Of a stretch of 64,000 nt of DNA, positions 9,264 to 16,761 are shown piece by piece (positions within the stretch are counted from its first letter, which is position 1; each line of letters starts with the position of its first letter). The position numbers and the translations under genes were made by a program. Origin of the DNA: CBDDIP01 sp965279405. GTDB lineage: Bacteria; Actinomycetota; Acidimicrobiia; Acidimicrobiales; Ilumatobacteraceae. Below the pieces are notes generated by a model. It was not told the DNA's origin. It ran no database searches and worked only from the letters and a program-made list of their open reading frames with translations. The stretch covers positions 1,364,001-1,428,000 of the forward strand of contig OZ257157.1 of assembly GCA_965279405.1 (NCBI GenBank). The letters are read 5' to 3'.

Positions 9264-10106
9264 TCACGTGCCGGTGAAGTGCGGGCTGCGTTTCTCGATG
9301 AACGCACGCGGACCCTCCATGGCGTCGGCCGACGCCATCACGACCCCGGCTGCACGCGACTCGATGCGATACGCCTCGTCGAACGGCAGGCCGTTCGACG
9401 AGACCATCACCTCCTTCGCCTTGCGCATCGCCAACGGCCCGTTGCGGGCCATTCGCCGGGCGAGTTGCATCGCCTCGTCCAGCACGTGCACGGATGGCAC
9501 CAGCCGGTTGACGAGACCCATCTCCGCGGCCGACTGCGCGCTGATCCGGTCACCCACGAGCACGATCTCCGCTGCTTTGGCCCATGGCACCTGACGTGCC
9601 AACCTCGCCAGCCCACCGCCGGCGGGGATGATCCCGCGTGTCACCTCCGTGAGTCCGAACTCGCTGTCCTCGGCTGCGATCCGCAAGTCGGTGCCGAGCA
9701 GCAGTTCCATGCCGCCGGCGAGCGCGAACCCGCGGACCGCGGCGATCACCGGCACCGTATAGTCGGTACGGCGCAGCAGTGCCTTGTCGAGCAGTCGCGG
9801 ATCGGCCTGCAATCGCTGGTCCCACTCATCCTGCGCTGGTCGCGCACCGGTGAACAACGGGATCAGCCGCCCCAGATCCGCACCGGTGCAGAACGCCCGG
9901 TCTCCTGCACCGGTCACGATCACCACCCGAACAGCGGGATCGGCTGCCATCTGCTCCCATGCGTCGGCGAGTCTGCAGACGAGTTCGGGATCGAGGGAGT
10001 TGAGCTTTGCCGGACGATTGAGCGTGAGGGTCGCGATGCCATCGTCCATCTGGACACGCAGCACCGACTCCTGTACTCCTACGGGTGGCGTTGTCGGGTG
10101 TGGCAT
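9264..10106 (-). CDS. Enoyl-CoA hydratase/isomerase (crotonase)
   Basis: Crotonase of 280 residues, hydrating an enoyl-CoA. Both catalytic glutamates appear to be kept: one in LAGGMELLLGTD and one in FGLTEVTRGIIPAGGG; the oxyanion-hole segment reads AFCTGADLG. The ATG at 10106 is preferred over an upstream in-frame GTG because GGAGGT lies 7 nt ahead of it. It is transcribed alone from a promoter carrying its own regulon operator, and lies downstream of a monooxygenase on the same strand. Confidence 0.88.
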   Translation of the reverse strand: MPHPTTPPVGVQESVLRVQMDDGIATLTLNRPAKLNSLDPELVCRLADAWEQMAADPAVRVVIVTGAGDRAFCTGADLGRLIPLFTGARPAQDEWDQRLQADPRLLDKALLRRTDYTVPVIAAVRGFALAGGMELLLGTDLRIAAEDSEFGLTEVTRGIIPAGGGLARLARQVPWAKAAEIVLVGDRISAQSAAEMGLVNRLVPSVHVLDEAMQLARRMARNGPLAMRKAKEVMVSSNGLPFDEAYRIESRAAGVVMASADAMEGPRAFIEKRSPHFTGT

Positions 10107-10148
10107 TCGGGCACCTCCGCGTCCGGGCGCTGCCCGGCGGCAGCACGA

Positions 10149-10171
10149 TACACATCGTACGCCTTGTCTCA
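10149..10171. promoter_or_regulatory. Regulon operator copy (crotonase gene)
   Basis: TACA-N12-TGTC-TCA, 43 bp upstream of the crotonase start on the minus strand and within the 87-bp gap between that gene and the monooxygenase stop. It shares ATACACATC and GTCTCAC with the copy at 16433 at identical spacing. Confidence 0.6.
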
Positions 10172-10193
10172 CCCCGGCGTTCGTCTGGACATG

Positions 10194-11675
10194 TCAGTGG
10201 TGATACGCACCCAAGTCGGGCTCTGCCATGACCTCGCGGAATCGGCGGAACGGCCACGGCCACGCTGCTGGTACGCCGCGAACGTCGAGGTACCAGCTGT
10301 TGCATCCGGTCACCCACACGGTCGCCTGCGCCGCTTCGATGCGCCGGGTCTCGTGCTCGCGCATGGCCGCCTCAGTCGCATGGATCTCCGTCGAGAGGCC
10401 TGCCTGGAGCCGGCGCACGAGTTGCAGGATGTAGTCCATCTGGAGCTCCGCGACCTGGATCAGGGAGAAGTTGCCGACGGGGCCGTTCGGGCCGTTGAGC
10501 ATGAACAGGTTGGGGAACTCGGGTATCGAGACGGACAGATAGGCAGTGGGGCCGTCGGCCCAGGCCTCTTCGAGGGTTCGTCCGTCGAGGCCGGTGATGA
10601 CGGTGGGCCGCATGAATCGGTCGACCTCGAACCCGGTTGCGAGGACGATGACGTCGAGCTCGTGAAGGCGTCCGGTGTCGGTTCGGATGCCGCGACGTTC
10701 GATGCGAGAGATGGCAGCGGTGACGAGTTCGGCGTTGGGCTTCTGGATCGCGTCGTAGAAGTCGGCCGACACGACGAGCCGTTTGCAGGCGGCGCGGTAG
10801 TCGGGCTCCAAGCGGCGGCGCAGTTCCGTGTCGGTGACGTGCTCGTACAGGTTCGCCCGACAGGTGTCCTCGATCTGTTCGAGACGCTCGGACTTCGCGT
10901 CGACAACGGCATCGGCGAAGTTCTCCGCGAACGCCGACTCGAGGAAGTCCCGGAGCTCCCTGAGTCGATGCGGCTCGCTCCGGAACGTCGCCCTCTGGTC
11001 GTCCGAGAACAGCTTGTTATCCATCGGCATGATCCACTGCGGTGTTCTCTGAAAGAGACTGAAGTGCTCCACCCGATCGACGAGCGCGCCGGTGATCTGG
11101 ACCGCCGTCGACCCGGTGCCGATGACGCCGACGCGGCGGCCGTCGATCGGTGCGTCGTGGTCCCATCGTGCGCTGTGGAACATCGCCCCCTCGAACTCGT
11201 CGAGACCATCGATGTCCGGCATCCGGGGATGGTGCAGGACGCCGCTCGCGGCGATCACCACGTCGAAGTCTGCTCGATGTCCGCGCGCAGTCTCGAGGTG
11301 CCACACACCGCAGTCGTAGGTAGCGGCGACGACTTCGTCGCCGAGGCGAAGATGCGGGACGACCCCGTGCTCGACGGCCACCTGTTCGAGGTACGCCCGG
11401 ATCTCGTGCCCGGGCGAGAACATGCGGGTGAAATCGGGATTCGGAGCGAACGAGTACGAGTAGACATGCGACGGGACATCGCATCCGATGCCGGGATAGG
11501 TGTTCTCGCGCCACGTGCCGCCGACGCGGTCGGCCTTCTCGAAACAGACGACGTCGGTGATGCCGGCCTCGCGCAGCTTGATCACTGCGAGGATGCCGGC
11601 CATGCCTGCCCCGATCACGCCAACGCGCAGCGATCGTCCTCCAGAGAGACGCGAATCCGGCACGGCGTCAGCCAT
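10194..11675 (-). CDS. Flavin-containing monooxygenase (FMO/BVMO-like)
   Basis: NAD(P)H- and FAD-dependent monooxygenase of 493 residues. The FAD motif VIGAGMAGI lies near residue 20, with EKADRVGGTW just after; the NADPH motif VIGTGSTAVQ lies near residue 175; ATGFEVDRF marks the late conserved ATG segment. Such enzymes insert oxygen into ketones or oxidise heteroatoms. The ATG at 11675 overlaps the preceding acyl-CoA dehydrogenase gene by 8 bp. The open frame continues upstream but only antisense to that gene. Position in the cluster suggests Baeyer-Villiger attack on a ketone intermediate (inference). Confidence 0.85.
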   Translation of the reverse strand: MADAVPDSRLSGGRSLRVGVIGAGMAGILAVIKLREAGITDVVCFEKADRVGGTWRENTYPGIGCDVPSHVYSYSFAPNPDFTRMFSPGHEIRAYLEQVAVEHGVVPHLRLGDEVVAATYDCGVWHLETARGHRADFDVVIAASGVLHHPRMPDIDGLDEFEGAMFHSARWDHDAPIDGRRVGVIGTGSTAVQITGALVDRVEHFSLFQRTPQWIMPMDNKLFSDDQRATFRSEPHRLRELRDFLESAFAENFADAVVDAKSERLEQIEDTCRANLYEHVTDTELRRRLEPDYRAACKRLVVSADFYDAIQKPNAELVTAAISRIERRGIRTDTGRLHELDVIVLATGFEVDRFMRPTVITGLDGRTLEEAWADGPTAYLSVSIPEFPNLFMLNGPNGPVGNFSLIQVAELQMDYILQLVRRLQAGLSTEIHATEAAMREHETRRIEAAQATVWVTGCNSWYLDVRGVPAAWPWPFRRFREVMAEPDLGAYHH

Positions 11676-12960
11676 CGGTCTTACGTTGAGTGCCGACCAG
11701 CAACTCGCTGAACGCGACGCCCTTGTCGATACTGGGCTCTCTCGGCAGTCCGAGCACACGTTCACCGATGATGTTGCGTTGGATCTGGTCGGTCCCACCG
11801 CCGATCGAGATGAGGTAGGAGGAGAATCCGATGTCGTGCATCCGCCCGCCGAGCGGAGCGTCCTCCCCCCAGAGCGTCGCGTCGGCACCGCAGATCCGGA
11901 ACATCGTCTCGCGCAACGTGCGCAGCAAATGACTGGCGGCCAACTTGCCGACCGAGACTTCTGGACCCGGTCGCCCACCTCGTTCCACGGCCCCCTTCAC
12001 CCGTAGATCGGTGAAGCGGGCGATCTCGAGCAGCGAGTAGATCGTTGCGTACTCCTGCCGGATGAGCGGATCACCCGAACGGTCGTACTGCTCGACGAGA
12101 CTTCGTAGCAGCGCGCCGACCCCACCGGACGGAACGCCCTCACCCGACCCGCTCTCACGCACCAGATCGCCCACCCTGCCCGAGAGGTCCGGCTTGGTGA
12201 TCGACATGCTGCCACCGGAGCTCCCGAACGAACCGGCGCCGAGCATCGTGCGTTCGTTCGCCAGCGTGGTCAACGCGACCCCCCAACCCGAGCCGACCTC
12301 GTCGAGCCTGTTCTCCTCCGGCACGACGGCGTCGGTGAGGAAGACTTCGTTGAAGATCGAGCGACCGGTCATCTCCCGAATCGGTCGAATCTCGATGCCA
12401 GGCTGATCCATGTCGATCACGAAGTAGGTGAGCCCCTGATGCTTCGGGACGTCAGGGTTCGTCCGAGCGACCAGAATGCCGTAACGGGCGATGTGCGCAC
12501 CGGAGGTCCACACCTTCTGCCCGTTGATCACCCACTGGTCGCCGTCACGAACCGCACGGGTCTGCAGCGACGCAAGATCGGACCCCGAGCCCGGTTCGCT
12601 GAACAGCTGGCACCAGATCTCACCGTGGACGATGCCGGGCAAGAAGCGATCCTGCTGGTCCTCGGAGCCGTGAGCCAGCAGCGTCGGACCTGCAAGGTTC
12701 GGCCCGATACCGGCCGGTGGCCCCAACGCCCCGACCGCTCGGCGAGCGACGTTCACCAACGGGGCCAGGTGCGGGTCGACACCGCGCCCGTAGCGGTGTG
12801 TCGGCCAGGTTGGGAAACCCCACCCGGACTCGGCGAGGACCGCCCACCAGTCGCCCAGCGACATTTCGGGGTCCCAGTTCGCTTCGAACCAGGCCCGAGC
12901 TTCGTCGGCGACCGCTCGGGACTCATCGTCGTCGAGCACCGCAGCTACATCTGGAGTCAT
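11668..12960 (-). CDS. Acyl-CoA dehydrogenase
   Basis: FAD-dependent acyl-CoA dehydrogenase of 430 residues. Landmarks: WCQLFSEPGSGSDLASLQT, GQKVWTSG and the C-terminal GGGTDQIQRNIIGERVLG. The ATG at 12960 begins MTPDVAAVLDDDESRAVAD, a normal N-terminal helix; upstream extension is non-family sequence. A regulon operator overlaps the region directly before the start, leaving only a very short leader. It is the first gene of a two-gene unit with the overlapping monooxygenase. It is more divergent from the two sister dehydrogenases at 5.0 and 23.4 kb than they are from each other. Confidence 0.9.
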   Translation of the reverse strand: MTPDVAAVLDDDESRAVADEARAWFEANWDPEMSLGDWWAVLAESGWGFPTWPTHRYGRGVDPHLAPLVNVARRAVGALGPPAGIGPNLAGPTLLAHGSEDQQDRFLPGIVHGEIWCQLFSEPGSGSDLASLQTRAVRDGDQWVINGQKVWTSGAHIARYGILVARTNPDVPKHQGLTYFVIDMDQPGIEIRPIREMTGRSIFNEVFLTDAVVPEENRLDEVGSGWGVALTTLANERTMLGAGSFGSSGGSMSITKPDLSGRVGDLVRESGSGEGVPSGGVGALLRSLVEQYDRSGDPLIRQEYATIYSLLEIARFTDLRVKGAVERGGRPGPEVSVGKLAASHLLRTLRETMFRICGADATLWGEDAPLGGRMHDIGFSSYLISIGGGTDQIQRNIIGERVLGLPREPSIDKGVAFSELLVGTQRKTDG

Positions 12961-12962
12961 AA

Positions 12963-12985
12963 GACATACTATGGCATATGTCTCG
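12963..12985. promoter_or_regulatory. Regulon operator copy (acyl-CoA dehydrogenase/monooxygenase unit)
   Basis: GACA-N12-TGTC-TCG, beginning 3 bp upstream of the minus-strand ATG at 12960. The inner arms AGACATA and TATGTCT form a 7-bp inverted repeat. Its position so close to the start suggests a very short or absent leader and direct promoter occlusion. Confidence 0.6.
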
Positions 12986-13013
12986 TCGGCGGCGGCAACT
13001 GCGGGACGTGTCG

Positions 13014-13667
13014 TCATGACGTCGGGTCGAGCGAGCCGAACTCCTCGTACGGAATCGCGATGAACAGTCCCTCCGCCTCCGCGAAACGCTTGCCGGCCAC
13101 GATGGCTTCGCCGTCGATCCACAGCTTGCGGCCGTCGCGCACTCGTAACCGAGCACGAAACTCGAGGCCGACAGCCAGCGGAGTCGGCGCGAGGTAGCTC
13201 ACGGTCAGGCGGCCGGTGTAGGCGGGCGTCTGGAGCATCGACAGCACGAAACCCATGACGTCGTCGAACACGGCGGCGACGATGCCGCCGTGGACACGAC
13301 CGGGAGCACCCTCAAAGGCTGCACCGAATGACACTTGCGCCACCGCGTCATCACCGTCGCGGTGGCAGGTGATGGCAATTCCCATCGGGTTCGCCGGACC
13401 CGAGACGACACAATCAGGATAGTGCACCATGCTGTCACCGTCGAGTGGGGCCACCTCGAACAACCGTCGCTTCATGTCGTCGACCGGACGCGACCGCAAC
13501 GCAGCGGACTCGACGTCGCGGAACACGTCGCGGACGAGTGCAGTGATGCGATCAAGCACGTCGTCGTCGACGGCGTGACCGACAATCGAGTGGCCCAACT
13601 CACGCAGAGCCGTCGCAGCCGCGACTCGACTTGGAGAAACGGCGATCTGACCTTGAGACGATTTCAC
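13014..13667 (-). CDS. PaaI-type hotdog thioesterase
   Basis: A 217-residue protein whose C-terminal 130 residues form a hotdog thioesterase domain: AFEGAPGRVHGGIVAAVFDD contains the HGG signature, followed by GRLTVSYLAPTP. It should hydrolyse acyl-CoA thioesters and so recycle CoA. The start is GTG with no clear Shine-Dalgarno; TAGTAT about 10 nt upstream suggests a leaderless or near-leaderless transcript. A regulon operator lies just upstream. A clear paralogue is at 48171-48869 in a different context. Confidence 0.82.
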   Translation of the reverse strand: MKSSQGQIAVSPSRVAAATALRELGHSIVGHAVDDDVLDRITALVRDVFRDVESAALRSRPVDDMKRRLFEVAPLDGDSMVHYPDCVVSGPANPMGIAITCHRDGDDAVAQVSFGAAFEGAPGRVHGGIVAAVFDDVMGFVLSMLQTPAYTGRLTVSYLAPTPLAVGLEFRARLRVRDGRKLWIDGEAIVAGKRFAEAEGLFIAIPYEEFGSLDPTS

Positions 13668-13681
13668 AATAGAGTTGATAC

Positions 13682-13704
13682 TACATCCTTACCTGTTTGT
13701 CTCA
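13682..13704. promoter_or_regulatory. Regulon operator copy (thioesterase gene)
   Basis: TACA-N12-TGTC-TCA located 15 bp upstream of the GTG of the minus-strand thioesterase. In gene orientation the TAGTAT following the operator could serve as the -10 element. Confidence 0.6.
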
Positions 13705-13734
13705 TTCCGCTCGCTGGCCGGCGCCTCGTCTCGC

Positions 13735-13866
13735 TCAGAAGCGGACCATGCAGCGACCGGGACCCCGAACCTGACCACCATTCCACGTAACGTCGGCGGG
13801 ATCGATGAGCTCGAACCTTGGGATCCGGTCCATCCAGGGCGTTTGGAGCGAGTTGTGAGGACAGCT
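13735..13866 (-). pseudogene. Cytochrome P450 C-terminal remnant
   Basis: Minus-strand translation ends WMDRIPRFELIDPADVTW and then NGGQVRGPGRCMVRF before the stop. This matches the C-terminus of the intact P450 at 14988-16199 (WMERIPEFELIDPADVTW, KGGQVRGPRRCMVRF) at DNA as well as protein level. Only about the last 40 codons are recognisable; the haem-binding loop and everything before it are gone. It is therefore the relic of a duplicated P450, separated from the intact gene by bioY and adjoining a hexanucleotide repeat. Confidence 0.8.
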
Positions 13867-13972
13867 TCGGATGGTCGGCCGAGGGCGTCGCCGATGACCG
13901 GAGTGATGTGTCCCGGGTTCGGTGGGCTCGCGGGCGCTTCACGTCGCCTTCTTTCGTCGCCGTGACTCCACG

Positions 13973-14052
13973 ACACGGACACGGACACGGACACGGACAC
14001 GGACACGGACACGGACACGGACACGGACACGGACACGGACACGGACACGGAC
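13973..14052. repeat. Perfect hexanucleotide tandem repeat (ACACGG, about 13 copies)
   Basis: ACACGG is repeated without interruption from 13973 to 14050, with a partial copy after it. All six frames are open through it (GH, RT, DT, SV, CP and VR dipeptide runs), so the apparent ORFs here are not evidence of a gene. It lies in the 500-bp gap between the thioesterase and bioY, next to the P450 remnant. Nothing else is recognised at 14053-14167. Confidence 0.95.
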
Positions 14053-14167
14053 GATGGAGGTCGGGGCGCTGCATCACACGCTAGCCAACACTGGTTCTAC
14101 GGTTACCGGCCGATTCGGTGGGCGTGGGCCGCACGACGACGGTCCGAGTCCGCGGGCAAGCAGGGTG

Positions 14168-14782
14168 CTATGAGGACTTTCGGTTGACCAGTGCCCATGC
14201 GCCGGGCAGCAGCGTGCCGGCCAGGACCAGTTTGATGGCGTCACCGATGAGGAACGGGGTGACGCCGAGCGACAGAGCGTTGGTGTCGCCGGTGGCGACG
14301 GGCACGTTCAGTCTGTGGGCCAGCCATGCCGCGCCGAACGCGTAGATGATGATCGAGCCCAACGCCATCGCCGACCATGACGAGGCCAGGTTGCGGTCGT
14401 GCTTGCGTTCGGCGAGGTAGCCGATGACACCGGCAGCGACGACGAAGCCGACGAAGTAACCCATCGTCGCGCCGGTGCCGTTGGTCCAGCCGCCCGCGCC
14501 GCCCGCATAGAACGGTAGGCCAACCAGGCCGAACATCCAGTACAGCAACTGCGACGCTGCACCGGAGCGCCAACCCAACGCGCCGCCGGCCAGCAACACA
14601 CCCAAGGTCTGGCCGGTGATCGGCACGGGCGTGAAGCTGAGCTTCAACTCCCATTGGGCAAGGGCAGCGGTGAGCAGCGCGAACGCAATCACGACAACGA
14701 CGGCACGCACCGCGGCGAGGTTGCGCTCGGACGGTCGCGACCAGATTCGGTCGACGAGAACGGCGGGGTGAACGGAAGTCAT
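14168..14782 (-). CDS. bioY: Biotin transporter BioY (ECF S component)
   Basis: Integral membrane protein of 204 residues with about six hydrophobic segments. The BioY hallmark FTPVPITGQTLGVLLAGGAL lies near residues 51-70, followed by LLYWMFGLVGLPFYAGGAGG. It binds biotin and imports it alone or with a shared EcfAT module, which is not encoded here. Biotin demand is explained by the carboxylase at 29.8-33.4 kb. It sits between a P450 remnant and the intact P450 on the same strand. No known biotin repressor operator was recognised upstream. Confidence 0.92.
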   Translation of the reverse strand: MTSVHPAVLVDRIWSRPSERNLAAVRAVVVVIAFALLTAALAQWELKLSFTPVPITGQTLGVLLAGGALGWRSGAASQLLYWMFGLVGLPFYAGGAGGWTNGTGATMGYFVGFVVAAGVIGYLAERKHDRNLASSWSAMALGSIIIYAFGAAWLAHRLNVPVATGDTNALSLGVTPFLIGDAIKLVLAGTLLPGAWALVNRKSS

Positions 14783-14942
14783 GGTTGATCCTCGGAGGGA
14801 GAAGGGGGATGGACAGCTCGGGGAGTCGCCGGGGACCGTCCCGACTGGCTACACCAGCGACGCCTGTACGACAAGAATGCATATCATTCGAGCTGAAGAA
14901 ACGTCCTGTTGGGGTGGCGGGGGCGCTCGCGCTTTGTGGTGT

Positions 14943-14965
14943 GGTCGGAGCCGATGGCTCCGACC
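14943..14965. terminator. Hairpin downstream of the P450 gene
   Basis: GGTCGGAGCC, loop GAT, GGCTCCGACC: a perfect 10-bp stem located 22 bp past the stop of the minus-strand P450. There is no U-tract on either side, so it may be a Rho-assisted or 3'-end stabilising hairpin rather than a canonical intrinsic terminator. The rest of the 205-bp gap to bioY shows nothing. Confidence 0.5.
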
Positions 14966-14987
14966 GACCCCATTGCCATATCCAATG

Positions 14988-16199
14988 TCAGAAGCGGACC
15001 ATGCAGCGTCGGGGGCCGCGGACCTGGCCGCCCTTCCATGTGACGTCGGCGGGATCGATGAGCTCGAACTCCGGGATGCGTTCCATCCAGACCTGGAGCG
15101 CCACCCGAAGTTCGAGTCGGGCGAGGTTCGACCCGGCACAGCGGTGGATGCCGGCACCGAATGCCACATGACGATTGTTCTCGCGATCGAGGAGCACCTG
15201 ATCGGGGCTCTCGAACACGCGCGGGTCGCGGTTCGCTGCCGGGAACGCCATCAATATCCGGTCACCTGCCTGCATCGGACACCCCTCGAACTCCGTGTCG
15301 TGCGCGACGATTCGAGCCATCGTGACCGGCGCGTAGACCCGAAGCATTTCTTCCACCGCGGTCGGCCACACATCAGGGTGGTCGCGGAGCTGTTGGCGGT
15401 GATCAGCGCGATGTGCGAGGTGCCACAGCGAGGACCCGATTGCCGACCACGTCGTGTCGATCCCGGCGATCAGCATCAGATTGCATGCGCCGAGCACGAA
15501 GATGTCGTCGACTGGTTGTCCATCGATCTCGAGGCGGAGCAAGTCGCTGATCAGATCGTCGTCGCGCGGGTTCGCTCGCCGATCCTCGATCTGCTGCATG
15601 AAGAAGGTGATGATCTTCATCCGGCTCTGCAGGCCGACTTCGCGATCGATCAGACCGGTCTCGAGCACGCCGCGTACCCAGTCGACGAAGTCGTCCTCCA
15701 TCTCGAAGGGGACACCGAGGATCATCGAGATCACGCGAACAGGAATGCGTTGTGCGTAGTCCGACGCGGCGTCTGCGGTGCCGTTGTCGATGAATCCGTC
15801 GATCAGCCGGTTGCACAGGTCGCGAGTGATCGACTCGTACTTGGCGACCGCCTGCGGTGCGAACGTCGGCAGGATCGCACGCCGATGCCCGTGGTGCTCC
15901 GGCGGATCCGAATCGATCGGTGGGACCCTGACGCCACCATATGGCCCCTCTTTCGATTCAGGAGAGAGTCCGATCACGCCGACCTCACGTGACGTAAAGA
16001 TCTCCGGAGTCTGTGCCATCGCCACGACATGGGCATGGCGCGTCGGCATCCACGAACCGCCGTTCTGATCGCTGTGCGCGATCGGGCATCCTGACTCGCG
16101 GATCTGATCGAGCAGCGGGAATGGGTCCGTGACGAAGTCATTGTCGAAGATGTCGTAGTGGTTGAGGAGTTCGTCGAGGCTTGCGTTGCGCATTCCCAT
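14988..16199 (-). CDS. Cytochrome P450 monooxygenase
   Basis: Soluble bacterial P450 of 403 residues. I-helix oxygen-activation motif AGIDTT (about 240-245), ExxR as EEMLR, and haem loop FGAGIHRCAGSNLA with the axial Cys are all present. The ATG at 16199 follows AGGGAG; two alternative starts lie a few codons upstream. It lies 2 bp after a one-cluster ferredoxin gene, its likely electron donor, and both follow a regulon operator. Probably hydroxylates an alkyl chain or ring of the compound degraded by this region (inference). Confidence 0.93.
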   Translation of the reverse strand: MGMRNASLDELLNHYDIFDNDFVTDPFPLLDQIRESGCPIAHSDQNGGSWMPTRHAHVVAMAQTPEIFTSREVGVIGLSPESKEGPYGGVRVPPIDSDPPEHHGHRRAILPTFAPQAVAKYESITRDLCNRLIDGFIDNGTADAASDYAQRIPVRVISMILGVPFEMEDDFVDWVRGVLETGLIDREVGLQSRMKIITFFMQQIEDRRANPRDDDLISDLLRLEIDGQPVDDIFVLGACNLMLIAGIDTTWSAIGSSLWHLAHRADHRQQLRDHPDVWPTAVEEMLRVYAPVTMARIVAHDTEFEGCPMQAGDRILMAFPAANRDPRVFESPDQVLLDRENNRHVAFGAGIHRCAGSNLARLELRVALQVWMERIPEFELIDPADVTWKGGQVRGPRRCMVRF

Positions 16200-16201
16200 G
16201 G

Positions 16202-16396
16202 TCACTCCCTGATCTCGATGGCGCGCTCCGGGCAGTTGCCTTCGGCGCGCTTGGCTGCCGCCTCCAAGTCACGGGGAATGTCTCCCTCGATCAGCACCAC
16301 CGCATTGCCGATCTCGTCACTTCCGAAGACATCGGGCGCCGCGATGGCGCACATCTGGTGTCCATGACACCGATCCTGATCAACCTGTACACGCAT
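16202..16396 (-). CDS. [3Fe-4S] ferredoxin
   Basis: A 64-residue ferredoxin. Cluster ligands sit in DRCHGHQMCAIAAPDVF (Cys-x2-His-x2-Cys, where His or another residue replaces the second Cys of a 4Fe cluster) and EGNCPERAIEI. This pattern is standard for P450-partner ferredoxins. AGGGGG lies 7 nt before the ATG. A reductase is not encoded next to it. It heads the ferredoxin-P450 operon, with a regulon operator 37 bp upstream of its start. Confidence 0.92.
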   Translation of the reverse strand: MRVQVDQDRCHGHQMCAIAAPDVFGSDEIGNAVVLIEGDIPRDLEAAAKRAEGNCPERAIEIRE

Positions 16397-16432
16397 CTGC
16401 AACCCCCTGATCGTAGTCAACTCGGACGATGA

Positions 16433-16455
16433 TACACATCTGCCGCGGCGTCTCA
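16433..16455. promoter_or_regulatory. Regulon operator copy (ferredoxin-P450 unit)
   Basis: TACA-N12-CGTC-TCA, 37 bp upstream of the ferredoxin ATG. The flanks GATACACATC and GTCTCAC match the copy at 10149 base for base with the same spacing. Confidence 0.6.
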
Positions 16456-16567
16456 CAACGGCAGCACCATGGGACGGAACCAACGGCGCGAGTATGCAGG
16501 TCAACACTGCACCACCGTGCTTATCGCCAGCAAGATCAGCTGGCACGTTCCGACTGCATCAACACGC

Positions 16568-16590
16568 GACAGATCGGCTACAGTGCCTCA
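16568..16590. promoter_or_regulatory. Regulon operator copy (ABC importer operon)
   Basis: GACA-N12-TGCC-TCA about 170 bp upstream of the importer permease start. It shares CGCGACAGAT with the copy at 26338. One arm has a C in place of T, so this is a weaker match than most. The remaining sequence between it and 16762 shows no other recognised element. Confidence 0.5.
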
Positions 16591-16761
16591 TCTCGACGGG
16601 CATCGCAAGAGCGACATGGGGAAGCCGCTCACGCAAGTTCGAGTCCGATCACCACCTAGGGGGACCATGGGTACGAGAACCAGGCATCAGCTTCACGTCG
16701 CCGTCGCGACGTGTTTGCATCGCCGCCCGGGCAGCCCACACGTGGGCCGTGCGGGGCACGC

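Noticed and set aside
13664..14173. Several overlapping ORFs with GH, SV, CP or RT dipeptide runs
   Set aside because: They are produced by the ACACGG tandem repeat, which leaves all frames open; no start signal or family match outside the repeat.
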